Source of the DNA: Zanthoxylum bungeanum
Taxonomy: Eukaryota > Streptophyta > Magnoliopsida > Sapindales > Rutaceae
Assembly: GCA_019454045.1 (NCBI GenBank)
Contig: SKCR01023427.1
Span: 434,001-498,000, forward strand
Reading direction: 5' to 3'
Length of the DNA: 64,000 nt
Shown: positions 38,501-51,650 of the stretch, one piece after another
Position numbering within the stretch: position 1 is the stretch's first letter
Layout of the letters: each line of letters begins with the position of its first letter
Position numbers and translations under genes: made by a program
Notes under the pieces: generated by a model
What the model saw: only the letters and a program-made list of their open reading frames with translations
What the model was told of the DNA's origin: nothing
The model's database searches: none

Positions 38501-38557
38501 AGTGCCTCCAAATGAGGCTCATCATCGGGTTTCACATGCGAAAATGCAATGCCTACA
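35513..38557 (-). repeat. Gypsy 5' LTR B (3045 bp)
   Basis: Near-identical to LTR A (26676-29722): same 53-bp array (about 36200-36475), same three longer units (to about 36965), and TATA near 37876-37886. It is followed by CTATC and the copia LTR remainder exactly as at 29723. Confidence 0.93.
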
Positions 38558-40211
38558 CTATCGCAACATAATTAAATCCAATTTAATTAAATAATGATGC
38601 CTCGCAAAATTATTACGGAAGTCACTTACGAATTAATTCTAAATTAATTCGTTCACTCGTATTAAAGTCCAACTTTAATTTCATATCGAAATCCAATTTC
38701 AATTAATATATTCGATATATTATTTTAGCCCAAGTAAATAAAATTAAATAAAAAAATCTAATTTAACTATTAAATTTATTTTACCGATTAATTTCAATTA
38801 ATCTCGTTCTCTCTTCTATTCGAATTAATCCCAAATAATTCATACCATAATTAATCCTAGATTAATTCTTGCCGTAAATAATCCTAAATTAATTTTCTCT
38901 CTCATAATTAATCCCAGATTAATTCTGCTCGAGTCAAATGTCATCGGTGAATCTTTGGGAAGTGACCCAAGATATCCCTGGATATGTTAGCAGTAAATAC
39001 GGTCATCGGATTATCTGAATACTTGCGTACCTGGTACCACATTCCTACCGATTTACAAGACATGGTTGGCTTTTAACAAAGCACCGTGCCTACCCAATTC
39101 TCCAGAAATATTCAACGAAGAATATACAATCTATATCAAGCGTAATATATAATGTATTGTATATTGCGATCCAGTATCTGATGTCACATGCTAGGCATGT
39201 GGATGGAATTACGTTTGCCCCGTACGAAGCATATATCGGATCACTAGCAACTAGTCTCTATAATCGGATAATCATGACCTAGTCATACTATCCCGATAGC
39301 TGCAGCATTTAAGAGTACTAGTTATGTATCCCTATATGATCATCATCTCCATGTGACTGAAATGATACTTCCATCTTGACATCACACCCAGTACACTATG
39401 ATTCTCAGCAAACCTAGAAGAGGCGTACACATAACCTGTTAAAGCCCCGGACGATCAAAACCAAAGCGTACTGATTGTCGTAAGTATTAGCGATGCAAGT
39501 CTCAGGTTAAGACCAAATACGCTTATCCTGATTCGGACTCCCATAGACACATAATTATACTACCAATGGGATTCCGATGGGTCTATCCAAAGCGAAGTTG
39601 TTTCCGTACCATCGGTAAACAGAACCTCATATTACAGTTGCATGAGTATCCAATACCCAAATATACGAGAACTATACCGTTACGCTTTCATATCGCGCAT
39701 AAGTGTAATACTAGTCTATTCCGCATTATCGATGTCCAGTCTCGATAATACTACGACTAGGGATATTTAATGATTGAACCTTACATGGATTAATACTGTC
39801 TCATATCTTATTAATCTGGTACTAATCATATGAACTTTTATCATTTAAATATATCCCGATAATCCAATTACAAATGATAAAAGAGCAATTTCCTTTGTCA
39901 CATAGTTAATTTGTACAACAACACCATGTTCTCTACAAATAGTGATGCTATGGGTCATAATTATCCAACAGTTCCGACTCTCTATAAATAGTCCTTTAGA
40001 GATTTTCTTCATTGTTTCTTCCCCATCTCTCTCTCTCTCTTTCACTCTCTCAAACCTCATGTTAGCTCATCAAAACTAGAACCTTGATGATTCTCATGCA
40101 TGTTCAAGCATTAAGTGAGTCAAGTAAGCTTCTTATCCTCATAGATTCCACACAGGATGAACAATTTAGTTCCATTCGAGCACACAAGTAAGCTAGCATT
40201 TGAACGTTAAG
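38558..40211. repeat. Second copy of copia half-LTR and promoter-like flank
   Basis: 38558-39970 repeats 29723-31162 (copia LTR remainder, without the 24-bp duplication). 39971-40211 repeats 31163-31403, including CTCTATAAATAGTCC and the CT tract. Part of the tandem duplication. Confidence 0.93.
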
Positions 40212-40372
40212 TAGGCATGGGCATTGTCAGATTTGGATCGGATCGGACCGAATTCGAATCTGATTTGATTCGATTAATATGAATAAATTAAATCCGATAA
40301 GGTTCAAAACGGTTATCAAACTCGAACCGATCCAATCCGATCCGATTCGATTAGTTATCGGATCAGACAAAT

Positions 40373-40471
40373 TTGATTTGATAAGGAATCTGAATTTGAT
40401 AAGGGTTCAGAATTTGATAAGGGATCCGAATTTGATAATGGATCCGAATTTAATAATGGATCCGAATTTGA
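40373..40471. repeat. 18-bp subterminal repeats of hAT-B
   Basis: About five units of the GAATTTGATAAGGGATCC type. The tandem duplication breakpoint lies exactly at the end of this array. Confidence 0.85.
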
Positions 40472-42706
40472 AATATTAGAATCAAATAAGGGATCCGTAT
40501 TTGAAATATCAGTATCAACAATCAACACATATCAAAGTGACTACGACATGGCAAAACGTAGACTTGGCTGGCGGTTCGGTTCCGGTTTGGAACTGAACTA
40601 AACCGGCCGATTTCTGGTTCCACACTTAAGTAGAACCGGAACCGTGAACTGAACCGGAACCGGCCAGTTCGGTTCCGGTTCGATTCGAATCTTTTTTTTT
40701 TATTTTGAAAATAAATTAAAATAAATTACATTAATTTATAAATAAATAAAATTTTTAAATTGAAGAGCTTGAACTTAAATTTTAAAAAAAATTTACGTTG
40801 TCTACGTATCCTCCAGGGGTGAGAGAAATCAAAGCTCACGTAGTTCCATTATAATTTTAAGATATTTCCTCTTTGTAAATTTATAATTTTTTAATTATCA
40901 ATCATCATTATTAGTTGATCCTTCAGCTCCGGTTCCGCTTGCACTTTTTGTTGCAGATGCATTATCGACAAGTCTTCGAAATCATCGGGGCATCTTCTTG
41001 TTGTCTCAAATTAGTTCGAGTCAAATAATCCACACAACTGTTGCTTCTAGAGTGTTTGGATGTAATGAAGGTCGTCTAGCTTTCAATATATTGCCTCCCA
41101 AGCTGAAAGCTTGCTCAACCGCAACGGTGAAAATAGGTGATGTCAATATCTCTTTAGCAATAATTGATAAAATATGATATATATTTTGATGTCGGTTCCA
41201 CCATTCAAGGATTTTAAATTTTTTACTAACTAAACTTCAGTAGGAAACTCAAAATTTGTAGATAAATAATTATCTAATTCGGAGTTATTAGTTATCGTAT
41301 CCCTATCTTTTTTTATTTCGTTGCAGTGACCAACGATCCCATGCGCTAAATCTTGTTTGAATTACAGGTTCGTTACTACTATATTCACCTAATGTTCCTA
41401 AGTTATATCTTACAATATAATCATTAAATAACTCAATTAAATCATTTCTTAAATTCACTATTATTCTTGTAATATCAATTTCATTTAATATTCCTAAATA
41501 ATCATAGTAAGCTTGTAAAACTATATTCAAACCTTCTGATTTAAATATATGATAAAAAACAGCAACAATAAGATAAAGTAAAGGAATTTCTCTAAAATAA
41601 TTCAACCATTTTACCTTCATAACAGTAATGGCTTCTAACAAAATAATATCATTATGATCGTTTCTTTCAACATGTTCATCGAGAATACCAACAATATTCA
41701 AACTTTCAAGAAGAAATAAATGTGTTGTAGGATAATAAACTCCACTAAAAATTAAAGTAGCATCATTAAAAACTTTTAAAATATCTAAAAAAATTTCACA
41801 AATACCCATTGATTAGGACAAAGTGTGATATTTTGAACATGTTGAGGAAAAAAAACTACATAATGCATCTTTGTATTGTAATGCTTGACATAAAGAAAAT
41901 AAGTTGAATTCCAACGTGTTGGAACATCTCTTGAAAATTTAATCGGTTTAATACCATTTATTTTACAAAACATGGCTCATTCTCCTCTAACTTGAGAAAA
42001 TAACCAAATACAATTAAGTGCCTTCTTAATAGGATCAATAAAAGGTGATAATAATTTCAAACAATCTTAAACACATAAGTTAAGGACATGAAATGTGTAA
42101 CGAATATGAAAAAATCAACCCCCTAAATTTGGTTGACATATTTCTTTTAAATTATTAATGGATGCAGTATTTGCAGATGCATTATCAAATTTAATTGTTA
42201 AAATTTTATCTACTAAACCATATTCATCAAAAATTACCTTCATCATTCTATAAATATTTTGTGCAGTATGTTGGTCATCAAAAACTCTAAATGCAATAAG
42301 TCATTTTTGCATGGTAAATGATGCATCAATCTAATGACAACCCATGTATGAGTGTGTTTGCCAATGGTCACTCCAAATATAAGAACATATAGAAATATGA
42401 CCTTTAATTTCTTTAAATATTTCATTTAAAATAATTTTATCATCTTTGTATAATTTAAAAATATGACGTTTTATTGTGTTTTGAGTCATTCTATATGCAG
42501 TAGGATTTAAAGCATTATGTACGTAATTAGTAAAATGAAATTTTTCACCAAAACTTAAAGAAAGATGTGTCATGAAAGTTAATTTCGCAAATTCTTCTCT
42601 ATTTTTTGCATCAGAATATTAAAATAAATCTACAACACTCGTACCTCTATTAGATGATGCGTACCTGGCCATTTGAGTTTGCGTCGTATCAATTCCAAGT
42701 CCAACA

Positions 42707-44573
42707 TGATCGGTGTATTCACACACATATAACGCAAGCACACGTATCGTTCAAGTAGTATAAAAATATTGATCTGACAAAGACTTAATTCCTATTTTTG
42801 TTATTAATATTTGATACTATTTATTTACAGGTATCTAATTGAGGGAGAAGATGATGATTACTTTTGGTTGGTTGAATGTGTATTTGCTAATTAAAATAAA
42901 GACAGACTCAAAAGAAAATACTAAGGAAAATAAAAGAAAAGACACAAAGATCTAGGGTTGTGATTCCACACAATATTATTCTAAAGATGAATTGATTCTC
43001 TTATATATTTGTAATAAGTCAGTTTGCTAACCTGGAACGCGAAAAATATGCAAAAGTCTATGTCGATGGTCAGATATAAATACCCAGTATAATCCAATTG
43101 AACCATATGTCTATGTCAACCAAATTACCTGGATTTATTAAGTTCAAGTTCCAATAGTGGCTACCCCTGCCCGACAGGTGTATGTCTATCCTGTAAGGAA
43201 ATCTATTAAAGGGTTATCTATCATCAAGGAAGATCGTGAGCTATTAAATCTAAGACTGAAACCTAAAATCCATTCGTCAAGTTCATTTTAAGTTTACCAA
43301 ATCAATCTTATTAATGGTCAATTAACAAGAAGCATTAAGCTAAAGACTCAATAAATAAACTAAGGAATTACCCATAAAAGAAAACCAATTATTAAGTGTG
43401 TGAATATTATGTTTCATAACTTCTCTAGAATAAAAATAAAATGCTGGGTTAGGGGATCCACCTTTACTATATCTAATTTAGAAATCTCTCTTATTATAAT
43501 ATAGAATTTATCCGTGGTATTACCAACCAACCATATATGTGGTATCCTCATTAAGTCAGATTTTAATTAAGTCCAACCAGCCATAAAGGCGGTATCATTA
43601 TTTGTCCATAAACCAGCTATATAGGCGGTAATTATCTGTCACCTAAAGACCGGCCATATAGACGGTGTCACTTTATGTCAAATAAATAAAACCAGCCATT
43701 AAGGCAGTAATTCTTTTAATTTGAATTATAATTTTCATATTATAATTAAGGGAGATTAATGTAAATTAAAATAATAAAGTTTCACCATTTCCCCTAGCGG
43801 AAATCTAACTACTAAACATAAAAGAAAAGAAAAGAAGAAGAACTACTACTATTACTGAAAATAAAAATGCATAAATTAAATACTGAAAATAAATACAAAC
43901 AAGATGCAATCCTTAAATTCCCTACAAAAACCTAAGGAAAACATGAGAATTACAAATGAAATTGCTTGGCATTTATAGAAAAATCTAAAGGCTTCCACCG
44001 ATTGCTCCACCAGACATGGCACCAAACATGGCATCAAACATTGCACCAAACATGGCACCAAACATGGCATCAAACATGGTACCAAACATGCAAGCATGTT
44101 TGGTGGAAGTTTGACAATTTTTATTTTTTATTTTATTAATTTTCTTTTATATTTTGAAAATGACTATAGTAGTTATACAAAATACACTGGATTGTTCATC
44201 AATTTCTACCATGGAAACTTCAAAATTCGAAAATATTTAAATCTTTAAAGTTGTATATCTTTGAGTCTTCTTTAATCTGCAACTTGAATCAGCTTAATCG
44301 GATATCGGGTGAAAAAGTTATGGCCAAAATACGAAACTTGTGTAAAATTGAAATTTATGACTGCACTTCATGACGCGTACAGTAAATTTTCATTTTTGAC
44401 ATTTTTGTCTTCGAATTTCATCGTTTTAGCCTCGAATTGATTCCATTAAGTTCCAATATTATTTTTATCTGTAAAATAAATAAAAATACATTAAAACATT
44501 CATAAAACTCGAGAAACTATACAAAATATTAGGTTAAATGAGTGAGAAATAGTAATTTAATTACCACTCATCA
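42707..44573 (-). mobile_element. Solo LTR in hAT-A, TSD CAACA/CAACC
   Basis: Plus-strand ends TGATCGGTG and ACCACTCATCA, so on the minus strand it starts TGATGAGTGG. Flanks CAACA (42702-42706) and CAACC (44574-44578). It splits the hAT-A coding sequence, which reads through when the LTR is removed. Related to the LTR at 59968-62101 (shared ends and shared repeats of the ACCAGCCATAAAGGCGGTA type). Minus TATA (CTATAAATGCC) near 43975, preceded by a 12-bp repeat array at 44015-44090. Confidence 0.9.
44015..44095 (-). repeat. 12-bp array CATGGCACCAAA in the LTR U3
   Basis: Six to seven copies of CATGGCACCAAA-type units directly upstream of the LTR TATA box (minus sense). The sister LTR at 59968 has a different array in this place. 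Confidence 0.85.
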
Positions 44574-45321
44574 CAACCGCATGATGTCTTTCTAGGTGCT
44601 TGATCATATTCCCGTATCAACCAGGACATTTGTACAAAACCCCATAATGGTTGCAAACTACTCTTGAAGTTTCATCGTCTTGGCGATCTAAATTAAAATG
44701 AATTTTGAAAACATCCTAGGAACGAACCTTGACTTCTCTTCTCTGTTATTGTGAACCGACACTAGGGCCACTCTCTTTGGTTGGCATATTTGACATTATG
44801 TTCTCAGATGAGCTTGTCATTTTTGTTTAGGAAATAAGTAAGAAGAATAAGAAAATTGACTAATTGAGAATGATAATAACTAATTGAGATTGAGAATAAG
44901 AGAATTGTTGGAATTGAGAGAGTTGAGAAATTGGCGTGTTGAAATAATAAAAAATGAATCATATTTATAGAGTTCTAGAATTTTTTTGATACCAAAAATG
45001 CCCCTAAATATAGCCATTTTATTACCATTATTAGGGATATAGTAGGAATTTACTATTTCAATTTTTTTTATGGCCGTTGGCTCCTTGCCCTTCCCCAATG
45101 GCTAATAGTCGTTGGGCAAGTAGGGTTCATGTCGGAACCATTGGAACCGTGAAACCTTACGGTTTTGACCGGTTCACGTTGGGGTGGAACCCCAACCGAA
45201 CTAGTCATTCACGGTTCCGATTCCGGAATCGAAATCGAAATCGGTTGGAACCGGAATCGTCTGGTTCCAATCGATTCGGTTCCGATTTCGAATAGAAACA
45301 GTGGCCGGGTCTAGCAAAACA

Positions 45322-47472
45322 CATCTATAATGTAGGAAGGAAATATTGGAATGAGTTATTGTTGGGAAGCGGCCGTGAGTGCGCAGCGAAAAATTCAGAA
45401 AAAAATTATGAGGCCGCTATCTCTTTGCCCAAAACCCATTTGTTTTGATTATTCTACATGTCTAAGCATGCTACTATATATTCTAAGCACAAAAACTCAT
45501 AAAACATGCAAAGAACATAAACCTAAACATGCTAACTATCATAAGAACTCTAATTAAAATAAAGGAAGAAAAAAACTTACTTGAACCGAAGACTCCTCCA
45601 ATCCTCCCTAAAATCTACAAGATTTTCTTGAACTCAGTAAGCTGTTCCACGTTCCAAAGAGCCACCTAAGTGTGTGGCCTCCAAAGATGCACACACCAAA
45701 GCCAAAACTCAATGGCAAGACTAGGCCTTGAGTGCGCGGGTATTTTGCCCTTGGTGCTAGCTAAGGAAATACCTCAAAAGCTTTTAACTTGAGGTTCCTC
45801 TAGTAAATAAGACTTAAGGATCCTCAAAATCAGTGACTTACTCTTAAACTTTAGAGTTGCTCACGTATATACACCCAAGAGATGAAAGGTTTTGGTGTAA
45901 AAAATTTGTGAAAAATTCTTTGGGTTTATATAGTGCTCCAAAGATAACAAAATTAATTAAGAATCCGATGTGGGATAAATGCTAATTTAATCTTAGCCAT
46001 TGGATCTTAATTTAGTGGTTTAATGAGATTATAAAACCCAAATAAGAGTTTGGGCTGAATTGGAATTCAAAACAAATAAAAAAATTACTATTCACATTAC
46101 TATTCAAGTTACTATTCACATTTTATTTATTTATTTATTTATTCCAATTCCCAAAGCGCCCCTATCGTCATTCACCAATCCCTAAGCCACTATGGAACCT
46201 CATAAATGATCTGTTTAATAATTAAACACATTGAACCATTTATGAACAATTCTGACATCAATCATATATGCGGTTAAATTTGTACTGTGCACTATTAACC
46301 ATTGATTTTGACTTTGTTGTGTGTGACCTTTTGGGTTCCCCTCAAGTTGGGACATGAAATGAATCGTGATAATTTAATCGAACATAAATTATCCTCCGAT
46401 CAGATAGTCGCTCGATTTCAATAACCAAGGTTGACATCTAGCAACATGCCAACGCCCTCACATGAGAAGAAAATATATATACCCATTTTGTATGCGATTT
46501 ACATATGATACGGTCTCTCACTTCACTGTATCCCCACCGTTTGACCTAGGGTATGGAAAGTGTCTACCCATATAGTCAAAGGTATGATGTTGATAGTGTC
46601 ATGAATCGTGCTAACCCAAGAATCTCACATGATTCTTCCACTGCGGCCACAGTCTCAAGCACTGATCACACATATCAACCCGCGAACTAGAATATTACTC
46701 TTATAATAAAATATTATTTGAGAGAGTGGCGATTTTCTGCTGTATCTTTACAAATTTCATGTGTTTCAACAAATGGCCTTATCATACCCTTATGACCGGA
46801 TCTTTTGAGCCGGGGAAGGAGAATGTCAATGTTATTGATCCACACATAAGATTGTAAAGACTTCAAGACTAGTCATATAATCGATACATGAAAATTCTCA
46901 CAGACACATGGGATAAACACTTCATGTAAAAACTTTCGGCGGTCAGTTCGATAGACACGAGTAACTCATGCATCCATATTATACACCAAACAGACATATC
47001 TCCTCTAGTAGCCTATGAGATCGGCTACCCCACTTATGGGCGGATCATATCATCATGTTAGTCTCTCCGCTTTGTGAACGCCCAGATTATTCACAAAACT
47101 ATGACTAGGAACGTTTGAGAGTAATGATTCTTATAAGGCATGTAAACCATTATCTTATTACTCCAAGGGCTTTATTACAGTGTTTGATGATTTATATAAT
47201 CTATGTAAGACACGTATAATAAAGATTGTCATTTTATTAGTTAATGAAAATATTACAAATACATGTACATATAGCCTATCCAAAATTTAGGTATAAGGCA
47301 TATCCCTAACAGTTATATCAAATCTGCCATTATTGTAAAAAACTTTTAACATAAGCTCAAAGCTCTCTGCTCCATCAGGAAAGTCATGGAATATCACCTT
47401 AAGATGTTTCTTACTACCAATTGATTTGCCAAATAACTTGCTTAATCTACCCGAATATGAAGCAATAATCTT
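45322..47472 (-). pseudogene. BTB/POZ-NPH3 gene fragment split by a solo LTR
   Basis: NPH3/BTB proteins are plant CUL3 adaptors in phototropin and auxin-related signalling. A minus-strand exon starts after a TTGCAG acceptor at 47473 and reads KIIASYSGRLSKLFGKS, LKVIFHDFPDGAESFELM and FYNNGRFD, typical of the N-terminal BTB half. The frame crosses the LTR at 45360-47311: the part below it continues ITHSNISFLHY before hAT-A interrupts at 45313. Beyond hAT-A (below 40559) the frame stops within 20 codons. No first exon or C-terminal NPH3 domain was found, so this is a fragment, apparently inside hAT-B. It resembles the At3g22104 type from memory. Confidence 0.8.
45360..47311 (-). mobile_element. 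Solo LTR (1952 bp) in the NPH3 fragment, TSD GTTAT
   Basis: Plus-strand ends TGTTGGGAAGC and TATCCCTAACA; exact TSD GTTAT at 45355-45359 and 47312-47316. On the minus strand it begins TGTTAGGGATATGCC, a common copia LTR start in plants. No internal region. Confidence 0.93.
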
Positions 47473-47474
47473 CT

Positions 47475-48985
47475 GCAAATAGTTATGAAGAAAAAAAATG
47501 TTAATTATTTTATCACAAAAGATAAATATATAAAACATAAAATATTTCTCTGACTTTTGACTTTAAGGATATATTGAGATAAATAGTAATGATACATATT
47601 ATTTGTAACATTATGAAGTTGATTCATACATTTACAATATGTCTTTATACTGGCACCCTAATCTCTTGTTTGGTCTTTATAAATTTTCACTACTCACGGA
47701 AATATGTTCACTCCTAAAAATTGATAACATCAAAGGCTAATAGATGAATGCATGAACATATAATATCATTCGTCTTTAACTAACAAGAACAACTAATACT
47801 ATCAGCGTTGAAAAATGCATATAATTAAATAAAGCAAAACAAAGAGCAACTAATCCAACTTTGAATAAGTTCTTTCAAAGTACATTAAAAAACTAAGAAA
47901 CAAAACTCAGGTCCCAATCTCAGAGAAATCAAGCACGCCTAATAGAAGAAACCAAACACTTTGTGATAAGATAGTATTTGCAGGCCTAATTGTCCCAAAA
48001 CTAAGCAACAATTTTCGGGTTTGCCAAGGCATAGAAATAGGAAACTACATATTATACGGGAGAACTTAAACAAGTCACATGCAGTAATAAACTGTCAAGA
48101 GTTACCGATACACTACTAGAATGTAACAGGATAGTAAAAGATTGATAATATAGTGGCAAAACAATGAATGCATCCATGTTTTCAAGCGTGATAGAGACCA
48201 TATTCAGTGCTTGAATAGCCAAAAAGAATAATGGATGGAGGCACGTAACGGTTAATGGGCCAAAACTTACTGTCCTTAAATTTTCAGAAATAGAAAAAGA
48301 AGAATCTACAATTGTCAGGAATCTCAGATGAATTAAACTAATGTGCGAGGTCTAAAAGATTGACCATTACCATATAGAAACAATATAGCCAACACATTTA
48401 ACTTGAATCACAAATGCCATGATGTGTTGACTTTAGCTATAGTTTGCATCTCTGCAAACCATCTAAACTTCATAAAGTATGTATACTAGCTACAAGATGG
48501 TGAACTATCATATACCAGAATTTTCACTGTAACTAAATTGAGTATAAAGTCAAAATCATAAAATCTTAATATTATAACCATAAGAAAATAATTATCATGA
48601 ATAACTTCAAGTGTTTTGTTGTTGACATATTTTATTTACAAAATGCTATAGGTCCCTAAGATTTCTAAGTCCCACAATGACTTGTGATCGAGAAGATACC
48701 ATTCAACCGATAACATAATTAGAGCTCTAAGGCTTGTACATGCCTATATTCCTAAACAAACAATACTCAATAAATTCTCAGAGTCTAAAGATTACTTTTG
48801 AGTACAACGTGTTAATCAGTTACCACTTTCTAAAAAATGAATGAATATATAAATAAATAGCAAAAGACTACTGCAATTATCATGAATAGTTGAAACTTGA
48901 GAGAGAGAGACTGACAAAATTTGACTCAAATTCCACTGCCAGCAACATGACACAGTGATTGTGATTCAGATTGTACTTTACAATT
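47475..48985. other. hAT-B interior without recognisable gene
   Basis: AT-rich and noncoding. It contains the intron side of the NPH3 fragment on the left and the region 3' of the hAT-B transposase on the right. No NPH3 first exon was found. Confidence 0.55.
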
Positions 48986-49456
48986 TTAAAGAAAAAAATT
49001 ATTATAAGTTTGCATTTTATGGTATTCACAATAAAAATTAACAAAACAAAACAATAAGTTTTTTTTACCTTCCTTAAGTTTTTCGTAGTACTCAGCCTCC
49101 AATAGCATGGCTTCTACCTCATTGGTTTTGTCAATTATAAGCTCATTCTGTATCCAATTTTGAGTGAAAATTAGAGCCCCGACCATTACGGGAGTTAATG
49201 AGCTACAAAAACTATCAAGAACATGACCGCCCATACTAAATGCCGATTCAGATGCCACTGTCGATACTGATATTGCAAAAATATCACAAGAAATCCTAGT
49301 CAAAATCAGATACTTACATATATTTATTTTCCACCACATCAAAACGCTAAAGCTAGAGTCACGACTAGTCTCATAAAGCTCCATCAAATACATATCAACC
49401 TCGGTACTTTCCTTTTGATGAATGACATGACTAGTATGTAAAACTTGAAACGGGTC

Positions 49457-51650
49457 TGTTATGATGTATGCCCTAGAGCTACATGAGATGTAAACGGTTT
49501 CTTATGCATAGAAATAAAAATGATGCATTATTCATTTATCAAATTGTTTGTTTAATTTTTGCATATTATATCTTCATGAATACCATAGATTACTTATGTA
49601 CCTTCAAGACTTGGTGCATGAGTGTCATGCACCAGAGGATTCAAGTCTGAAGTTAGTAATCTTAAATAGTCCATAGAGAGCAAACAAACCGGTACTTTGT
49701 TTGTGGTTTATCTATAGCTGCGGTTCATTCTATATTTGGATGGCGATCTTAATCCGGATCGTCCATGTAGAGACATGAGAATGGAGGCACCTTATATGAT
49801 GTGATCATATAGGACTGGACCCAGATAGAAATGACATTCTTATAATATCAGTTAAACAAAGAAAGTCATTTCAATCTACTTGATGGTCATATATGGGTTG
49901 ATCTTAATCCTGAGTGTACTACGAACTCCTGCATGGCGGGATATGTCCTTTGATTTACAAAGGTGAGGTTGGTGTAGCAATCCCAACCAATAACTACGTA
50001 TTTTGGGGGCATAGTCTGTTATGTAGCTGGGAACGTTTTACATGGACATGGAATTCACTCCTTCTTGCGAGAAGTAGATGAATATCTCTCTTAAGGGTTG
50101 ATTCGGTACTTGAACGATTAGAGCGCTCAAGTCTTTCTATTACGAATAAAAAGATTAATATTCATAACAGTTATGAATGAATCGTTCATTAGAGAATCAA
50201 TGGTACTTAAGATAAAATAATTAGAGGGGTATAACGAACATTATGACCCGGCTCTAATTACGAGATATTCGTGAAGGATCAATTCGTATGCAATGACTAT
50301 ATCGGTGGACACCGACTTGGATCGGCTTTATATTTCATCTACGGCAACGAGAGTGCAACTTCGGGTTTTTAGTGGAATAACCCGGAGTTAATAATTCGGA
50401 ATATTTAATTAAGAGCTTAATTAATATTTCGAGATTATTGGAGCTCAGAACCGTAGGTCCACTTGGTCCCCGTGCTAGCTCGATTTACTATAGCAGAGCT
50501 AATATAATTGGATGGTCTAATTATATACTCACAAAAGGAATAAATATTATTAATATGATTAATAATATTAATTACATCACACATGAGACTTTATATTAAA
50601 AGTTAATATAAAGTATTAATAATTATATGATAATTATTAAATTAGAATATTAAATTATATATGATATAATTAAATAAGGCTAAGAATTATTACCAAGGTA
50701 GGATTCCTTATTGGATAAGGAATAGGATTTGTTTGTTTGGGAAACAAAAATCAAATCCTAATTGTCCCCTACCTTGGCCGATTTTTTCACTTGTAATAGG
50801 GATAGGATTTGTTTGTTTTGGAAACAAAAATCAAATCCAAATCCCCCCTCTTGGCCGAAATTATGTGTTCTAATAGGAGTAGGATTTGTTTATTTTTGGA
50901 AGCAAAAATCAAACAAGGATTCCTACCCCCCTGGCCGAATTTGACTATATTGGGAGACTAGTGGTTGATTTGTTTAATGAAACAAATTAACCATAAGTAT
51001 ATAAGAAAAATTATAATTTAATTTTTCAAATCTAAGTATTTAGAACCCTAGCTTCCATCTCCTTCTCCAAGCTCTCAAAAGTTGAGAATTATTTTCGGTG
51101 TGTGTGATCTTTCTCTAAATCGTTTAGAGATTTGCTTGTGAGTGTTGCCCACACTACCCTCCGTTAGTGTCGATACATAGTTCGGAAGACCTTGTGACGT
51201 TGAAAAGATCCCTAAATTCCCCCTGTAAGTTGCGGCAATCCCCCCTGAAACCTTGTGATTTGCGCAACTTCAGGGTTCCTCAGGGAGCTCCGTTTTGTTT
51301 GTTTTTCATTCGGGTTTTTGGGAAACACTTTAGGATAATTTTAGGGCTGTATTAGGATTGATTTTTGAAGAAAAATCAGATCTGAAATTGGGCAGTAAGG
51401 TGCGCAAAACTGGGCAGAAAACAAGTGCAGTTCGCGCGTGTAACGGGTCCAAAACAGTCTGCTATTTCACTGCAGTGTAGGGGGCTGTTCGGGGACTGTT
51501 TCGGGGCTATTCCGGAGCTGAAAGTTTGTCCAAAACATCAGTGAAATCACTGGTGAGGTGCAGCCAAGCAAAGGGAAGAGCAGAAAAATTTTTCAAGTTC
51601 GGTTCGTGAGCCTAATCGCTTCCGCTGCGTGGGGGAAGGCGTTCCCTACA
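49457..51650 (+). mobile_element. Solo LTR (2194 bp) in hAT-B transposase, TSD GGGTC
   Basis: Ends TGTTATGATGTATGCC and GGCGTTCCCTACA; exact TSD GGGTC at 49452-49456 and 51651-51655. Copia-type by appearance. Contains three 80-bp hairpin repeats (50701-50940). Confidence 0.93.
50701..50940. repeat. Three 80-bp tandem units, each with an imperfect hairpin
   Basis: Each unit has TAGGATTTGTTTGTTT facing AAACAAAAATCAAATCC and ends TTGGCCG or CTGGCCG. Spacing about 80 bp. The third unit is more diverged. Confidence 0.85.

Larger units (their letters stand above)
31659..38557 (-). mobile_element. Gypsy (Tat/Ogre-like) element B: gag remnant, no pol seen, truncated 3' LTR
   Basis: Minus-strand element: 5' LTR 35513-38557, primer site 35492-35509, gag 33057-34360, repeat-rich 3' region 31695-33000, purine tract (AAAGTGGGGGCGAC read on the minus strand) at 31695-31709, then a 36-bp stub of the 3' LTR. 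The outer TSD CTATC is intact on the right (38558-38562). Only about 3.8 kb of interior exists and no protease, RT or integrase motif was found. Classification rests on the gag type and the long noncoding 3' region. Confidence 0.82.
41035..44820 (-). pseudogene. hAT-A transposase pseudogene
   Basis: Minus-strand BED-type hAT transposase. It starts MTSSSENIMS at 44820, with a mutated BED finger (VVCNHYG instead of CNHCG) around 44600-44690. It resumes after the LTR with GLGIDTTQTQMARY. Then come FMTHLSLSFGEKFHF (about 42530-42570), the DVPTRWNSTYF motif (about 41900-41930) and the C-terminal dimerisation domain VAVEQAFSLGGNIL with RPSLHPNTLEA (about 41040-41130). Stops and frameshifts are frequent, so it is inactive. 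Confidence 0.85.
40559..45313 (-). mobile_element. hAT-A transposon nested in hAT-B, TSD GCAAAACG/GCAAAACA
   Basis: Termini TAGACTTGGC and (reverse complement) TAGACCCGGC. 8-bp TSD GCAAAACG (40551-40558) and GCAAAACA (45314-45321), one mismatch. Both subterminal regions carry many GGTTCCGGTT / GAACCGGAACC repeats. Its transposase is on the minus strand and degenerate. A solo LTR (42707-44573) is inserted in it. Confidence 0.9.
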
